NCBI RefSeq assembly: GCF_002902725.1
Contig: NZ_PPRT01000042.1
Coordinates: 1 to 42,233, forward strand
Source of the DNA: Staphylococcus caprae
GTDB lineage: Bacteria > Bacillota > Bacilli > Staphylococcales > Staphylococcaceae
Direction of reading: 5' to 3'
DNA length: 42,233 nucleotides
In this document: positions 25,598 through 34,075 of the stretch, piece after piece
Position numbering within the stretch: position 1 is the stretch's first letter
Layout: the number at the start of each line of letters is the position of its first letter
The notes under the pieces: generated by a model
The model's input: only the letters and a program-made list of their open reading frames with translations
Databases searched by the model: none
What the model was told of the DNA's origin: nothing
Position numbers and translations under genes: made by a program

Positions 25598-27226
25598 CTA
25601 ACGATTCACCTCACTTTGAGATACAGATATCGTTGCATCATCTTTGATGAGTTGACCATTTTCAAGATAAATACGTCGTTCAGCTTGATTAATCGTAGTG
25701 TCACGATGAGCAATAATAAGCATTGTAGTCTCTTTGAAATGGTCTTGAAGTACTGCTTGAATCGTACGTTCAGTTTCAATATCTAAACCTGTAGCTGGTT
25801 CATCAAATATGACGAAGTCAGGTTTCATAAGTAGTAGACGGCTCAATTCAAGACGTCTCATCTGACCACCTGACAACATTTCCCCACCTTCACCGATTCG
25901 TGTATGAATACCGTCCTTAAGTGTAAGTACTTTGTCTTTAAGTCCTACTTCATCTAATACTTGAATAATGTCTTCATCAGAAATCTCATGATCATACATT
26001 GCAATATTGTTTTTTATTGTATCCGTAAAAATATAGGGGTTCTGACTTAAAAAGCCAATCCGTGTTTCTTCCATATTAAATATCGCTTCACCGTCAGAAG
26101 GTTTTACAGACTGACTTAAAATATGCGCTAGCGTCGTTTTACCGGCACCACTCGGTCCAACAATTGCAATTTTATCGTTCTGATAGATTGTTATATTAAT
26201 GTTTCTTAAAGCGTATTGCTCACTGTCTGGATAACGATATGACACATTTTCAACCTTTATTTGTGGTTCCTGGTTGTTATTAACTTTTGGAGTAGGAGAT
26301 GGGGCTTGATCTTCAGCTTCTAAAAAGTCGAACACAACATCGCTTGAACCTTCACTTTGTTTACCCGTGTGAAAGGCTTGTCCTAAATCTTTTATCGCAT
26401 TATAAAATTCTGGCGCAAGAATGATAGCAATGGCAGCTGTTACAAAGTTGATTGAATTAAATACCACGAGACTAAGTGCTGCTTCAAGTGCTACCAAACC
26501 AATGCCTAACATACTGATAAATTCGAGCATTAAGCCTGATAAGAAGGCACTTTTTAAAATACGCATTGTTAAATCTCTAAATCGAGTACTATCTTCATAT
26601 AAATGCGCTTTAGTTTGCTTTGTTCGATTTAATAATTTGAGCGTAATTAACCCTTTAGCAGTATTCAAGAAGCGCTGACTAAATTGATTAAGATATGTCA
26701 TTTGATCTTTCGATTCGTCTCTGGTTTTAAGTCCAAAAATGATATAGAACATGGGAATAAACGGCGCAGTAACCATCATGATTAATGCAGTTGGTAAATG
26801 AACAAAACACATCGCTATAATAATGGCAACTGGAATCATCATTGATTTAAACACTTGAGGTAAATAATTTTGAAAGAATGGTGCAATGCCATCAATACTT
26901 TCAGTTAATATGTTCATTTGTTCTCCTATGGCTCGAGGACTGTTTTTATTTATAACTTGTCGACGCAAATCAGTTTTCACTTTATAAGCCATGTGGTCAC
27001 CAATGCGTTGATTCAACATATTAAATGTTGCACGTGCAATTAGTACTACAATAATGACTATAAATAGATATATTAATGGTTGCTTATGATTGTAAAGTAC
27101 ATGATTTAAAAAACGTGCAATTGAGATATTTTGTATGACAACTGTGATGGATAAAAAAATGCTCACAATACACATGAGAACTGGATATATTTTATATTTA
27201 AACACTAAATTTGTTAGTTTTTTCAC
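25598..27226 (-). CDS. cydD: CydD-like ABC exporter subunit (permease-ATPase)
   Basis: The 542-residue half-transporter has six helices (about 1-300) and an ATPase domain (about 320-530) with GPSGAGKTT, LSGGQ and FVIFDEP. The start is GTG 27226, with AGGTGAGC at normal spacing; the frame extends 20 codons upstream to 27286, but without a ribosome binding site. It is the first gene of the pair, translationally close to the CydC-like partner. Thiol export is the family role. A generic lipid or drug export role cannot be excluded from sequence. Confidence 0.84.
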   Translation of the reverse strand: MKKLTNLVFKYKIYPVLMCIVSIFLSITVVIQNISIARFLNHVLYNHKQPLIYLFIVIIVVLIARATFNMLNQRIGDHMAYKVKTDLRRQVINKNSPRAIGEQMNILTESIDGIAPFFQNYLPQVFKSMMIPVAIIIAMCFVHLPTALIMMVTAPFIPMFYIIFGLKTRDESKDQMTYLNQFSQRFLNTAKGLITLKLLNRTKQTKAHLYEDSTRFRDLTMRILKSAFLSGLMLEFISMLGIGLVALEAALSLVVFNSINFVTAAIAIILAPEFYNAIKDLGQAFHTGKQSEGSSDVVFDFLEAEDQAPSPTPKVNNNQEPQIKVENVSYRYPDSEQYALRNINITIYQNDKIAIVGPSGAGKTTLAHILSQSVKPSDGEAIFNMEETRIGFLSQNPYIFTDTIKNNIAMYDHEISDEDIIQVLDEVGLKDKVLTLKDGIHTRIGEGGEMLSGGQMRRLELSRLLLMKPDFVIFDEPATGLDIETERTIQAVLQDHFKETTMLIIAHRDTTINQAERRIYLENGQLIKDDATISVSQSEVNR

Positions 27227-27452
27227 AATAAGCTCACCTACTTTCATTATAAAAGGTTTGTTGTAAATATAAATTAATACGCTCATTGATTTTTTGAAGG
27301 TTTTATTTTAAATATCAAAATAAATTGTTTATAAGACTTTGGTCTAGTTTTATGGGATTAGGCTACCACTATTTTTCTTTAATGTGCTATGATGATATGG
27401 TAATTTTAGTGAATGAAAGACTATATAAAAGTTTGATGAAAGTGGGTCAATT

Positions 27453-28325
27453 ATGTTTTTAATTGAATTGATAAAAGGCATCATCTTGGGTATCGTTGAG
27501 GGTCTGACAGAGTTTGCCCCTGTGTCATCTACCGGACACATGATACTTGTAGATGATATGTGGTTAAAGTCCACTAAATTTTTAGGTGAGCAGTCTGCCT
27601 TCACCTTTAAAGTGGTTATCCAATTAGGTTCTGTATTCGCAGCGGCATGGGTTTTCCGTGACCGTTTCTTAGAAATATTACATATCGGGCATCACAAACC
27701 TGATAATCAAGCATCTGTACAACGTCGTTCTCAACCTAAACGTTTAAATTTAATGCATGTATTGGTTGGTATGATTCCAGCCGGTATTCTAGGTTTCTTA
27801 TTTGATGATTTAATTGAAAAATATTTATTCAGTGTACCTACTGTAATGATTGGTTTATTCCTAGGTGCAATTTACATGATTTTAGCTGATAAATATTCTG
27901 AAAAGGTGCAACATCCTCAAACTGTAGACCAAATTAATTACTTCCAAGCATTTGTCATCGGTATTTCACAAGCCATTGCCATGTGGCCTGGTTTCAGTAG
28001 ATCTGGTTCTACAATTTCTACTGGTGTATTTATGAAATTAAATCATAAAGCAGCATCTGATTTTACATTTATTATGTCTGTTCCAATTATGTTAGCAGCG
28101 AGTGGATTATCTTTATTAAAACATTATGAATACATTCACTTAGCACATATTCCATTCTATTTATTAGGATTCTTAGCAGCATTCATTGTAGGCTTAATTG
28201 CGATTAAGACATTCTTACATTTAATTAGTAAAGTCAAATTGATTCCATTTGCGATTTACCGAATCATCTTAGTTGTTATCATTGCAATTCTATACTTCGG
28301 TTTCGGCATCGGCAAAGGAATTTAA
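27453..28325 (+). CDS. uppP: Undecaprenyl-diphosphate phosphatase UppP (BacA)
   Basis: The 290-residue membrane enzyme dephosphorylates undecaprenyl diphosphate to recycle the lipid carrier for peptidoglycan and teichoic acid, and gives bacitracin tolerance. The two active-site motifs are visible: EGLTEFAPVSSTGHM (about 16-30) and PGFSRSGSTIS (about 173-183), along with about eight helices. The start is ATG 27453; AAAGTGGGT upstream is only a modest ribosome binding site. It is divergent from the CydD-like gene with a 226-nt gap. Three hairpins follow the stop. Confidence 0.95.
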   Translation: MFLIELIKGIILGIVEGLTEFAPVSSTGHMILVDDMWLKSTKFLGEQSAFTFKVVIQLGSVFAAAWVFRDRFLEILHIGHHKPDNQASVQRRSQPKRLNLMHVLVGMIPAGILGFLFDDLIEKYLFSVPTVMIGLFLGAIYMILADKYSEKVQHPQTVDQINYFQAFVIGISQAIAMWPGFSRSGSTISTGVFMKLNHKAASDFTFIMSVPIMLAASGLSLLKHYEYIHLAHIPFYLLGFLAAFIVGLIAIKTFLHLISKVKLIPFAIYRIILVVIIAILYFGFGIGKGI

Positions 28326-28450
28326 AGAAACACTTGGATTTGTAATCCTTAGTGTTTCTTATGCAATGGACACCAGTCCATTGTAATCCTTTATAGAAGT
28401 ACCTTTGATATACACTTGCGAGTTAAATTCGAACTCGCAAGTGTTTTTTT
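28325..28450 (+). terminator. Series of three hairpins after uppP
   Basis: Hairpin 1 pairs AAGAAACACT (28325-28334) with AGTGTTTCTT (28351-28360), with inner GGATT/AATCC pairing but no T run. Hairpin 2 pairs CAATGGAC (28364-28371) with GTCCATTG (28376-28383). Hairpin 3 pairs ACACTTGCGAGTT (28412-28424) with AACTCGCAAGTGT (28432-28444), followed by seven T; it is the clear intrinsic terminator. Confidence 0.85.
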
Positions 28451-28569
28451 ATTTCATTTTCAAAATAAGCCTTATAGGTTAAATGTATATAACGACTGGT
28501 CACTCTCGTTTACTATCATGTATCATAGGGTATGAATAAGAATAGTAAAAATTAATGGAGGCAACGAGT

Positions 28570-29256
28570 ATGGACAATAAGAAACTCATTAAGACTTTAA
28601 TCAATGTACTACCTATCGTGATCGTACCGTTAGTCGTTGAACGTAAACGTATTAAAGAACATCCCGACGTACGTAAAGCTACTGATGCTACGTCTAAAGC
28701 AACATCAAAGGCAACATCTGCGATTTCAAATAAAGCTTCTGATGTAAAAGAATATGTTGGCGATAAAAAACAAGAATATGACAACAAACGTGAATTGAAG
28801 AAAATTGCGAAAGAAAATGATCCTGAATACATCGAGAAAAAAGGCGAAAAATTAGCCAAGAAAAATCGTAAAGAAGCTGACAAAATGGATAAAAAGCTTC
28901 AGAAAAATATTGAGAAACGACACAAAGAAGAAGACAAACAACGTGAAGAAAATCAAAAACAACGTATTAAAGATATGAAAAAATCTCAAAAATATGAAGA
29001 AAAAGTCGGCTTAACTCCTGGTAAATTAGATGATAAAACTGAGAAAAAAGGCGAAAAATTAGAAAAAGATAATCGTAAAGATGTGAAGAAATTAGATAAA
29101 AAGCTTCAAAAGAATATTGAAAAACGTCACAAAAAAGAAGAAAAACAACGCGAAGAAGCTAAAAAAGCTAGAAAAAAAGAATTTAAAAAATATGATGATT
29201 ACGTGGCTGACAGTGTCGTAAAACAGAATAAAGAATCTGATGATTCGAAGGCCTAA
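28570..29256 (+). CDS. Lys/Glu-rich coiled-coil protein with internal duplication
   Basis: The 228-residue protein starts with a short hydrophobic segment (about 6-23, LIKTLINVLPIVIVPLVV) that may attach to the membrane. A low-complexity Thr/Ser/Ala/Lys stretch (37-60) and a long charged region predicted to be coiled coil follow. Residues 90-127 and 159-196 are a direct duplication (30 of 38 identical). I know no function; similar proteins occur at this locus in other staphylococci, from memory. ATG 28570 is chosen because GGAGG lies 8 nt upstream; an earlier in-frame ATG at 28555 overlaps that site. The next gene starts 6 nt after its stop. Confidence 0.82.
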   Translation: MDNKKLIKTLINVLPIVIVPLVVERKRIKEHPDVRKATDATSKATSKATSAISNKASDVKEYVGDKKQEYDNKRELKKIAKENDPEYIEKKGEKLAKKNRKEADKMDKKLQKNIEKRHKEEDKQREENQKQRIKDMKKSQKYEEKVGLTPGKLDDKTEKKGEKLEKDNRKDVKKLDKKLQKNIEKRHKKEEKQREEAKKARKKEFKKYDDYVADSVVKQNKESDDSKA

Positions 29257-29262
29257 ATTGCG

Positions 29263-29709
29263 ATGACAAAAGTAATCGTAGATGGAGATGCTTGTCCTGT
29301 TGTTAATTCAGTGATTGAATTGACCGAAGGGACAGGCATTTTTGTTACGGTGTTGAGGAGTTTCAGCCACTTTTCACATCAAATCCAACCTGAACATGTT
29401 AAAACTGTGTATGTTGATGATGGACCTGACGCTGTCGATTATAAAATTGTACAAATAGCGACAAGTGAGGACATTGTCATTACTCAAGATTATGGTTTGG
29501 CAAGTTTACTTATAGACAAAGTACGTGTAGTCATGCATCATAAAGGAAGTATATATCGTTCAGATAATATTCAAAGTTTGTTAGACCAACGTTATCTTAA
29601 CGCACAAATTAGAAAGCAAGGTGGCCGTCATAAAGGTCCTCCACCTTTCACAAGAGAAGATAGATTAAAATTTGAACAAGCATTTTCGAAAATTATTAAA
29701 CAACTTTAG
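29263..29709 (+). CDS. YaiI/YqxD (DUF188) family protein
   Basis: The 148-residue protein has the DUF188 signature VIVDGDACPVV at the N-terminus, DDGPDAVDYKIV (about 59-70), TQDYGLASLL (about 81-90) and the basic C-terminal QGGRHKGPPPFTREDR. This PIN-like fold suggests nuclease or NTP-related chemistry, with conserved acidic residues, but no activity is proven. No strong ribosome binding site is visible (GAAGG lies about 13 nt upstream), so translation may depend on the gene before it, which stops 6 nt upstream. It is the second gene of a likely three-gene transcript ending at 30294-30333. Confidence 0.88.
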   Translation: MTKVIVDGDACPVVNSVIELTEGTGIFVTVLRSFSHFSHQIQPEHVKTVYVDDGPDAVDYKIVQIATSEDIVITQDYGLASLLIDKVRVVMHHKGSIYRSDNIQSLLDQRYLNAQIRKQGGRHKGPPPFTREDRLKFEQAFSKIIKQL

Positions 29710-29719
29710 GAGGTAAAAC

Positions 29720-30289
29720 ATGATAAGAAGAATCGCAGTTTATTGTGGTGCAAGCAAAGGAAATGATCCATCATATGTTAAAGAGGCTTATGAATTAGGT
29801 AAATATATGGCTGAACAAGGTTATGAACTTGTCTTTGGTGCTGGATCAGTTGGTATTATGGGCGCTATTCAAGATGGCGTACTTGATCATGGCGGTAAGG
29901 CTATAGGTGTCATGCCTAAGATGTTAGATGAACGAGAAATTACCAGTCAAAAAGTGAGTGAACTCATTTTAGTAGATTCCATGCATGAACGTAAAAATAA
30001 GATGACAGAATTAGCAGATGCATTTGTGATGGCTCCAGGCGGTGCTGGTTCTTTAGAAGAGTTCTTTGAAATGTATAGTTGGGCACAAATTGGCATTCAC
30101 CAAAAACCTATCGGAGTTTTCAATCTCAATGGTTTCTTTGAACCGTTACAAGCTTTAATTGAACATATGATTAAAGAAGGATTTATTGATAAAAAATATA
30201 AAAAATTAGCACCACTGTTTGATACTAAAGAAGCATTGATAGAAGGTTTACACAACTATAAACCTCTTGGTGTACGTACATACGATTAA
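29720..30289 (+). CDS. LOG-family phosphoribohydrolase (TIGR00730)
   Basis: The 189-residue Rossmann-fold protein has the LOG signature MHERKNKM (about 93-100) and PGGAGSLEEFFE (about 111-122), with the catalytic Arg and Glu. The N-terminal VYCGASKGNDPSY segment is also typical. Members hydrolyse nucleoside 5'-monophosphates (cytokinin-riboside type in plants); in bacteria the role is probably nucleotide salvage or waste. AGGAGG precedes the ATG, 10 nt after the DUF188 stop. It is the last gene of this transcript. Confidence 0.92.
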   Translation: MIRRIAVYCGASKGNDPSYVKEAYELGKYMAEQGYELVFGAGSVGIMGAIQDGVLDHGGKAIGVMPKMLDEREITSQKVSELILVDSMHERKNKMTELADAFVMAPGGAGSLEEFFEMYSWAQIGIHQKPIGVFNLNGFFEPLQALIEHMIKEGFIDKKYKKLAPLFDTKEALIEGLHNYKPLGVRTYD

Positions 30290-30293
30290 ATGA

Positions 30294-30333
30294 AACGCAT
30301 CTATAAGCAATTGAACACGCTTATAGATGCGTT
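30294..30333 (+). terminator. Terminator after the LOG gene
   Basis: Perfect 15-nt arms at 30294-30308 and 30319-30333 pair around a 10-nt loop, a few bases after the stop. The T-tract (TTATTAATTT) is modest. Confidence 0.85.
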
Positions 30334-30365
30334 ATTAATTTAGGTTTTGAAAAAGTTAGTTGGCT

Positions 30366-30440
30366 ATATGGCAGTAGCTGACTGAATTGAAAATGCGCTT
30401 ATGCTAAGCTTTCTTCAACTCTAGTCATCCTTGCCGGGGC
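30366..30440 (-). repeat. Staphylococcal intergenic repeat, copy 2
   Basis: This stretch is the reverse complement of 18869-18947: an identical 22-nt core at 30380-30401, a shared block at 30421-30436 and more diverged sequence between. A hairpin (GCGATAC/GTATCGC at 30439-30478) follows. There is no open reading frame. Confidence 0.75.
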
Positions 30441-30482
30441 GATACTACGAATTCTTAAATTCTAGAATTCTGTATCGCTCCC

Positions 30483-30590
30483 ATTGCATAAGAACTACTA
30501 ACCTTCACTTTGTGAAGGAAGTATATTCAAGGTTTACAATAACTTTGTTATTGCATAAGAGTTACTAACCTTCACTTTGTGAAGGAAGTA
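30483..30590. repeat. 41-bp tandem direct repeat overlapping a gene end
   Basis: Copies at 30483-30523 and 30550-30590 match at 39 of 41 positions with a 26-bp spacer. Each carries the palindrome CTTCACTTTGTGAAG. The second copy includes the last 26 bases of the acetyltransferase gene at 30565, so the downstream copy is a duplicate of that gene's end. Confidence 0.85.
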
Positions 30591-31125
30591 ACTCTTTATA
30601 ATATCTGACGTGGCGTTTGAGTGGGTGGTATTTGCTGAGGTCAGGAAATTCAAAGTTATCTAAGAATGTCATACCAATTTTTTCCATTACCTTTCTAGAG
30701 GGTAAATTGGTTTCAGAAGTAAAACTATATAATTCAGTAATTCCTTTCTCCCTCGCATAATCCATTACAGCTTCAGCGCCTTCTGTGGCAATACCATTTC
30801 CCCAAACTTCAGGAATAAGTCTCCAACCAATCTCGTATAATGGTAGTTCTTTAAAAGGATATTTACTCTCTTTAGGAAGATAATTCACTCCAATGAATCC
30901 TATCCATTCACCTGTTTCTTTTAATTCGACAGCAAAAAGTCCAATTCCCTTTTCTTTTATAATCTCATCCATTTTCCTCATATCTAATTCAGAACGACGG
31001 TAACTTAATAAACTTGGAAAGTATCTTCTCACTTGACGGTTCGCGTTCATTTGTTGAAAAGGTAATAAATCTTTTTCTTCCCAATCACGTAACTTTAAAC
31101 GTTCAGTTTCAATGTAAGTTCCCAT
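30565..31125 (-). CDS. RimJ/RimL-type GNAT acetyltransferase
   Basis: The 186-residue protein matches the ribosomal-protein-alanine acetyltransferase-like family: TERLKLRDWEEKDL at the start, WIGFIGVNYL, then the acetyl-CoA-binding VWGNGIATEGAEAV (about 106-119) and TNLPSRKVMEKIGM. The substrate is unknown; homologues act on proteins, antibiotics or small amines. ATG 31125 is chosen because GGAGTG lies about 8 nt upstream. The final residues ELLPSQSEG are encoded within the 41-bp tandem repeat, so the C-terminus may vary between strains. Confidence 0.86.
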   Translation of the reverse strand: MGTYIETERLKLRDWEEKDLLPFQQMNANRQVRRYFPSLLSYRRSELDMRKMDEIIKEKGIGLFAVELKETGEWIGFIGVNYLPKESKYPFKELPLYEIGWRLIPEVWGNGIATEGAEAVMDYAREKGITELYSFTSETNLPSRKVMEKIGMTFLDNFEFPDLSKYHPLKRHVRYYKELLPSQSEG

Positions 31126-31246
31126 GTTAAACACTCCATTTTACCGAAAAAGCTTAATATATCCTTATTTTAATACAAAATTAACGCGTTATGAAGCTGT
31201 CCCCACTTTCATATCGCGCTAATTGAATAATATTAATATTAGTGAT

Positions 31247-31543
31247 TTATGCCTTTGAGATATAACTAATTAATTCCACGTGAACTGGAATTTCTTTTAA
31301 TCGGTCACGTTGTTCTTTAGGTGCAGTAAACGTTGCATCGATAAAATCATTTTGATGATTTAAACGATAAGTAGCAACGAATGTGTCAGTATCCGATTCA
31401 AAGTTTGGTAGGTGCGCAATGACACGTTTAATTTCACTAGTTGAATCGACGATTGTACGTCCTGTAATGTTTTCTAATTCTCTCCCTAATTCAGGCAGTG
31501 TAAGATTTTTACCTTCTAAAATATTAAAATCTTGTTCATGCAT
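31247..31543 (-). CDS. Small conserved-looking hypothetical protein
   Basis: This 98-residue soluble acidic protein has no membrane helix or signal peptide. I do not recognise a domain. It has an N-terminal helix with ELGRELENITGR and a beta-rich C-terminal half ending in PVHVELISYISKA. AGAGGAGAG precedes the ATG at good spacing, so it is very likely translated. It lies between an acetyltransferase and a lipoprotein gene on the same strand. Confidence 0.75.
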   Translation of the reverse strand: MHEQDFNILEGKNLTLPELGRELENITGRTIVDSTSEIKRVIAHLPNFESDTDTFVATYRLNHQNDFIDATFTAPKEQRDRLKEIPVHVELISYISKA

Positions 31544-31699
31544 CGTTAATCTCTCCTCTTAAAGATGTATAAAATCAGTCATCTTTTGAAATTTTGAATC
31601 CAAAACTATGTTAAATGTTTAATTTGATTATTCATTAGAGTAATTTATCAATTATAATACCCGCTTCAATGCACCATCAAACGTTGATTAAATGGCAAG

Positions 31700-32155
31700 T
31701 TATGAGTTAGACGTGCTCTTTGAATCTTTGTTTTTATTTGTTGACGCTTTGTCCTGTGTTTTTTTATCAACATTTTGATTCTGTTCACTGGACTGCTTAG
31801 CGTCCTTAGATGATGCTTTAGATTGATCTGACTTCGATGTTTCTGTTGATTGTTTTGAATCGTTAGAAGATGCCTCGTCTGAACCATTTTCCTTACTAGA
31901 ATTTGATTTGCTCTCTTTAGATGATTTTTTTGAAGTATCTTCAGCAGGCAGTTCATCAATATCTTTCTGAAGACGATCTTGCTTATCTTTGAGTTTATCT
32001 TTTTGAGTTTGTAAGTCTTTCTTTTGTTTCTTTAAATCTTTATTCTCTTTCTCTAATTGATTAATGCTTTTTTCTAAAGAAGCTTTTTCGTTACTTTTAC
32101 CGCATGCTGTTAACATTAAAGTTGAGGCTAAGAGTAAAGTTAACCATTTTTTCAT
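31700..32155 (-). CDS. Lipoprotein with coiled coil and Ser/Lys-rich tail
   Basis: The 151-residue protein has a lipoprotein signal peptide with lipobox LTAC (Cys18), then a coiled coil (about 25-68) rich in Lys/Leu/Asp heptads, then about 80 residues made almost wholly of Ser, Lys, Asp, Asn, Gln, Glu and Thr. This looks like an extended spacer on the cell surface, not a folded enzyme. I know no function. AAAGGAG precedes the ATG. Low-complexity tails of this type vary in length between strains. Confidence 0.82.
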   Translation of the reverse strand: MKKWLTLLLASTLMLTACGKSNEKASLEKSINQLEKENKDLKKQKKDLQTQKDKLKDKQDRLQKDIDELPAEDTSKKSSKESKSNSSKENGSDEASSNDSKQSTETSKSDQSKASSKDAKQSSEQNQNVDKKTQDKASTNKNKDSKSTSNS

Positions 32156-32212
32156 GATAGACTCCTTTGTAAGTACTTATAAATACAATTTATTTTAACA
32201 TGATTTTTTAAT

Positions 32213-32668
32213 TTATTCATTTTTTCCCTTTAAATTTTTAGTCATTTTCAAATGCGTTGTATGATATCCTAAATGATTATTCAGTTGTATCATGGAATGA
32301 TTATCAATATTCACTGTACTTTCAATCACTGTCGCACCTATAGAAATTGCCCATTCCTCAATCGTGTTTTTAAGATGTGTGGCGATGCTCTGTTTTCTAT
32401 ATTCGGGTTTAACATATAATACCTCAATTTGAACAACGCTCATTTGCGGTTCATAGTGTGCCCATATAAACCCCTCGAGAGTAGTATTTTGTTCACTGAC
32501 AAAAATCGCGTCTTGAGAATATTTTAGACGGGCTTTAAGCATTTCATATCTTAGAGAGATAGACGTTGTGGTAACTTGATAATTGGATTCATTTTCAGAA
32601 ATTAAATGTTCATGTATTTTCGCAATTTCGTTCAACCATATTTCATCTTCTATGGTAATGACTTTCAT
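32213..32668 (-). CDS. GNAT-family acetyltransferase
   Basis: The 151-residue protein has a GNAT core: the beta strand VVQIEVLYVKPEYRKQSIA (about 78-96) and the acetyl-CoA contact RKQSIATHL, where the usual Gly residues are replaced. It also has the typical SMIQLNNHLGY late segment. The substrate is unknown. GAGGTG precedes the ATG. The missing Gly in the pyrophosphate loop may weaken binding, or it may be a normal subfamily variant. Confidence 0.8.
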   Translation of the reverse strand: MKVITIEDEIWLNEIAKIHEHLISENESNYQVTTTSISLRYEMLKARLKYSQDAIFVSEQNTTLEGFIWAHYEPQMSVVQIEVLYVKPEYRKQSIATHLKNTIEEWAISIGATVIESTVNIDNHSMIQLNNHLGYHTTHLKMTKNLKGKNE

Positions 32669-32813
32669 CTTAAAAACACCTCAATCGTTAATGATATGAT
32701 GAATACATTTATGATATTATTAGTCATAATAACATGTAAAACGTAGATGAGTTATCAATATATGATGTCTAACTGGTTTTATTTTCAGACAATAAAGGAG
32801 CACTTCAATTATC

Positions 32814-33503
32814 ATGAAATCAACAGCACAATTAACAAAGGAGAATAATGTTAAATCTTTACGACTTAACAATACCGATCGTGAGATATTTGAAAACTAC
32901 ATGACGTATATCCGTGCCGATTTAAGTGTCAATCCTCATGACTCTGAGCTGATGTTAAATCGCATATTAAAGCATTTAATTCGTGCTGAAGATAAGGGAA
33001 TGCTTGCGATGGAGTTCTTCGATCATGATCCTAAGGCACATGCTAAAAAAGAACTTAAGTCGCTACCTAACGAAACGATTAGGAATATTTTCAAATATAT
33101 ATACCATAATTTCATTTTCTTAATTGGGATATTTTGCTTTTTAAAGGGATTTATCGGCTTTTTTATTGGTGGCGATAGTAACTATTTATATCTCTATACT
33201 TTCCCAATTACTGTTATTGTAGGATTGTTTATTATTTTCCTTTTTATATGGATGAGCTTTCGAACCGTGCAATTGCAATGTTTCAGTAATTCGTATTGGG
33301 TATGGTGGCTCACTTATGGCGTGATTGCGCTACTTTTAGTCGCGCTATTTTATGTGTTTTTTATTCCACAATCATTTTTAGCTTTTGGACCTTATATTAA
33401 CGTTAGTAATTGGACTTTTATAATTATTGCTATTGTAATTACGCCAATTGCGTTCTATATTAACCATCATTTCTATAATAAAGACGCGAATACACGCGTA
33501 TAA
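32814..33503 (+). CDS. DUF1129-type membrane protein
   Basis: The 229-residue protein has a soluble N-terminal part (about 1-95; DREIFENYMTYIRADLSVNPHDSELMLNRILKHLIRAEDKG) and four membrane helices (about 100-220). This matches the DUF1129 arrangement as I recall it; its function is unknown. AAAGGAG lies 14 nt upstream of the ATG. It converges on the DUF456 gene across a shared terminator. Confidence 0.8.
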   Translation: MKSTAQLTKENNVKSLRLNNTDREIFENYMTYIRADLSVNPHDSELMLNRILKHLIRAEDKGMLAMEFFDHDPKAHAKKELKSLPNETIRNIFKYIYHNFIFLIGIFCFLKGFIGFFIGGDSNYLYLYTFPITVIVGLFIIFLFIWMSFRTVQLQCFSNSYWVWWLTYGVIALLLVALFYVFFIPQSFLAFGPYINVSNWTFIIIAIVITPIAFYINHHFYNKDANTRV

Positions 33504-33560
33504 AAAAGACTTACTTTTGGTATGATCACCTCAATTGAGGCTACCGAAAGTAAGTCTTTT
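33504..33560. terminator. Bidirectional terminator between DUF1129 and DUF456 genes
   Basis: Eighteen-nt arms (33504-33521 and 33543-33560) match at 17 of 18 positions. The loop carries a further perfect palindrome, CCTCAATTGAGG (33529-33540). A and T runs flank it on both sides. Confidence 0.87.
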
Positions 33561-33580
33561 CATAATTAGAAAACGATGAT

Positions 33581-34069
33581 TTAATTAAATAAAAACACAT
33601 CGATAAAGAACCATATCACCATAATTACCATGATGATAGCTTGAGCAACTGTACTCGCTAAAAAAGCAACAACTGAACCTAAACTTACCTTTAAAGCGTT
33701 TTTTACATCAAAGCCATTCAATAGCTCGACGACAAATACTGCTACTAATGGCACTAAAATAATACCGAAAGGCGGAAATACAAAGCACCCTACTATGACG
33801 CCTGCAAGTGCAGTATACTCACCTAACTTGCTCCCACCAAATCGAGCCACGAAATATTTATTCATCATGAAATCCGCAATAAGAATAAACACTGTAAAGA
33901 TAATCATTGCTACGTAGAACACCCACGATAAATGACCATCATTAAAACCAAATTGATAAATTAAAAATCCTATCCACATCACAAGGATGGAAGGAATGAT
34001 GGGTTTGACTAATCCTACAAATGCTAAAATAAACATAAGGATAATAAGTATCCATAAAATGACAGACAT
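33581..34069 (-). CDS. DUF456 membrane protein
   Basis: The 162-residue protein has about four helices with the DUF456 features: PIIPSILVMWIGFLIY (about 22-37), a middle MMNKYFVARFGGSKLG segment and GCFVFPPFGIILVPLVAVFVVEL (about 95-117). The function is unknown; the Gly-rich motifs resemble small exporters. It begins 6 nt after the MFS gene stop, on the same strand, and its ribosome binding site (GGAG) lies in the end of that gene, so the two are co-expressed. Confidence 0.87.
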   Translation of the reverse strand: MSVILWILIILMFILAFVGLVKPIIPSILVMWIGFLIYQFGFNDGHLSWVFYVAMIIFTVFILIADFMMNKYFVARFGGSKLGEYTALAGVIVGCFVFPPFGIILVPLVAVFVVELLNGFDVKNALKVSLGSVVAFLASTVAQAIIMVIMVIWFFIDVFLFN

Positions 34070-34075
34070 AATGAT

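Noticed and set aside
30290..30564. Insertion sequence remnant in the repeat-rich gap
   Set aside because: There is no transposase fragment or terminal inverted repeat with target duplication; the sequence is explained by a dispersed non-coding repeat and a tandem repeat.
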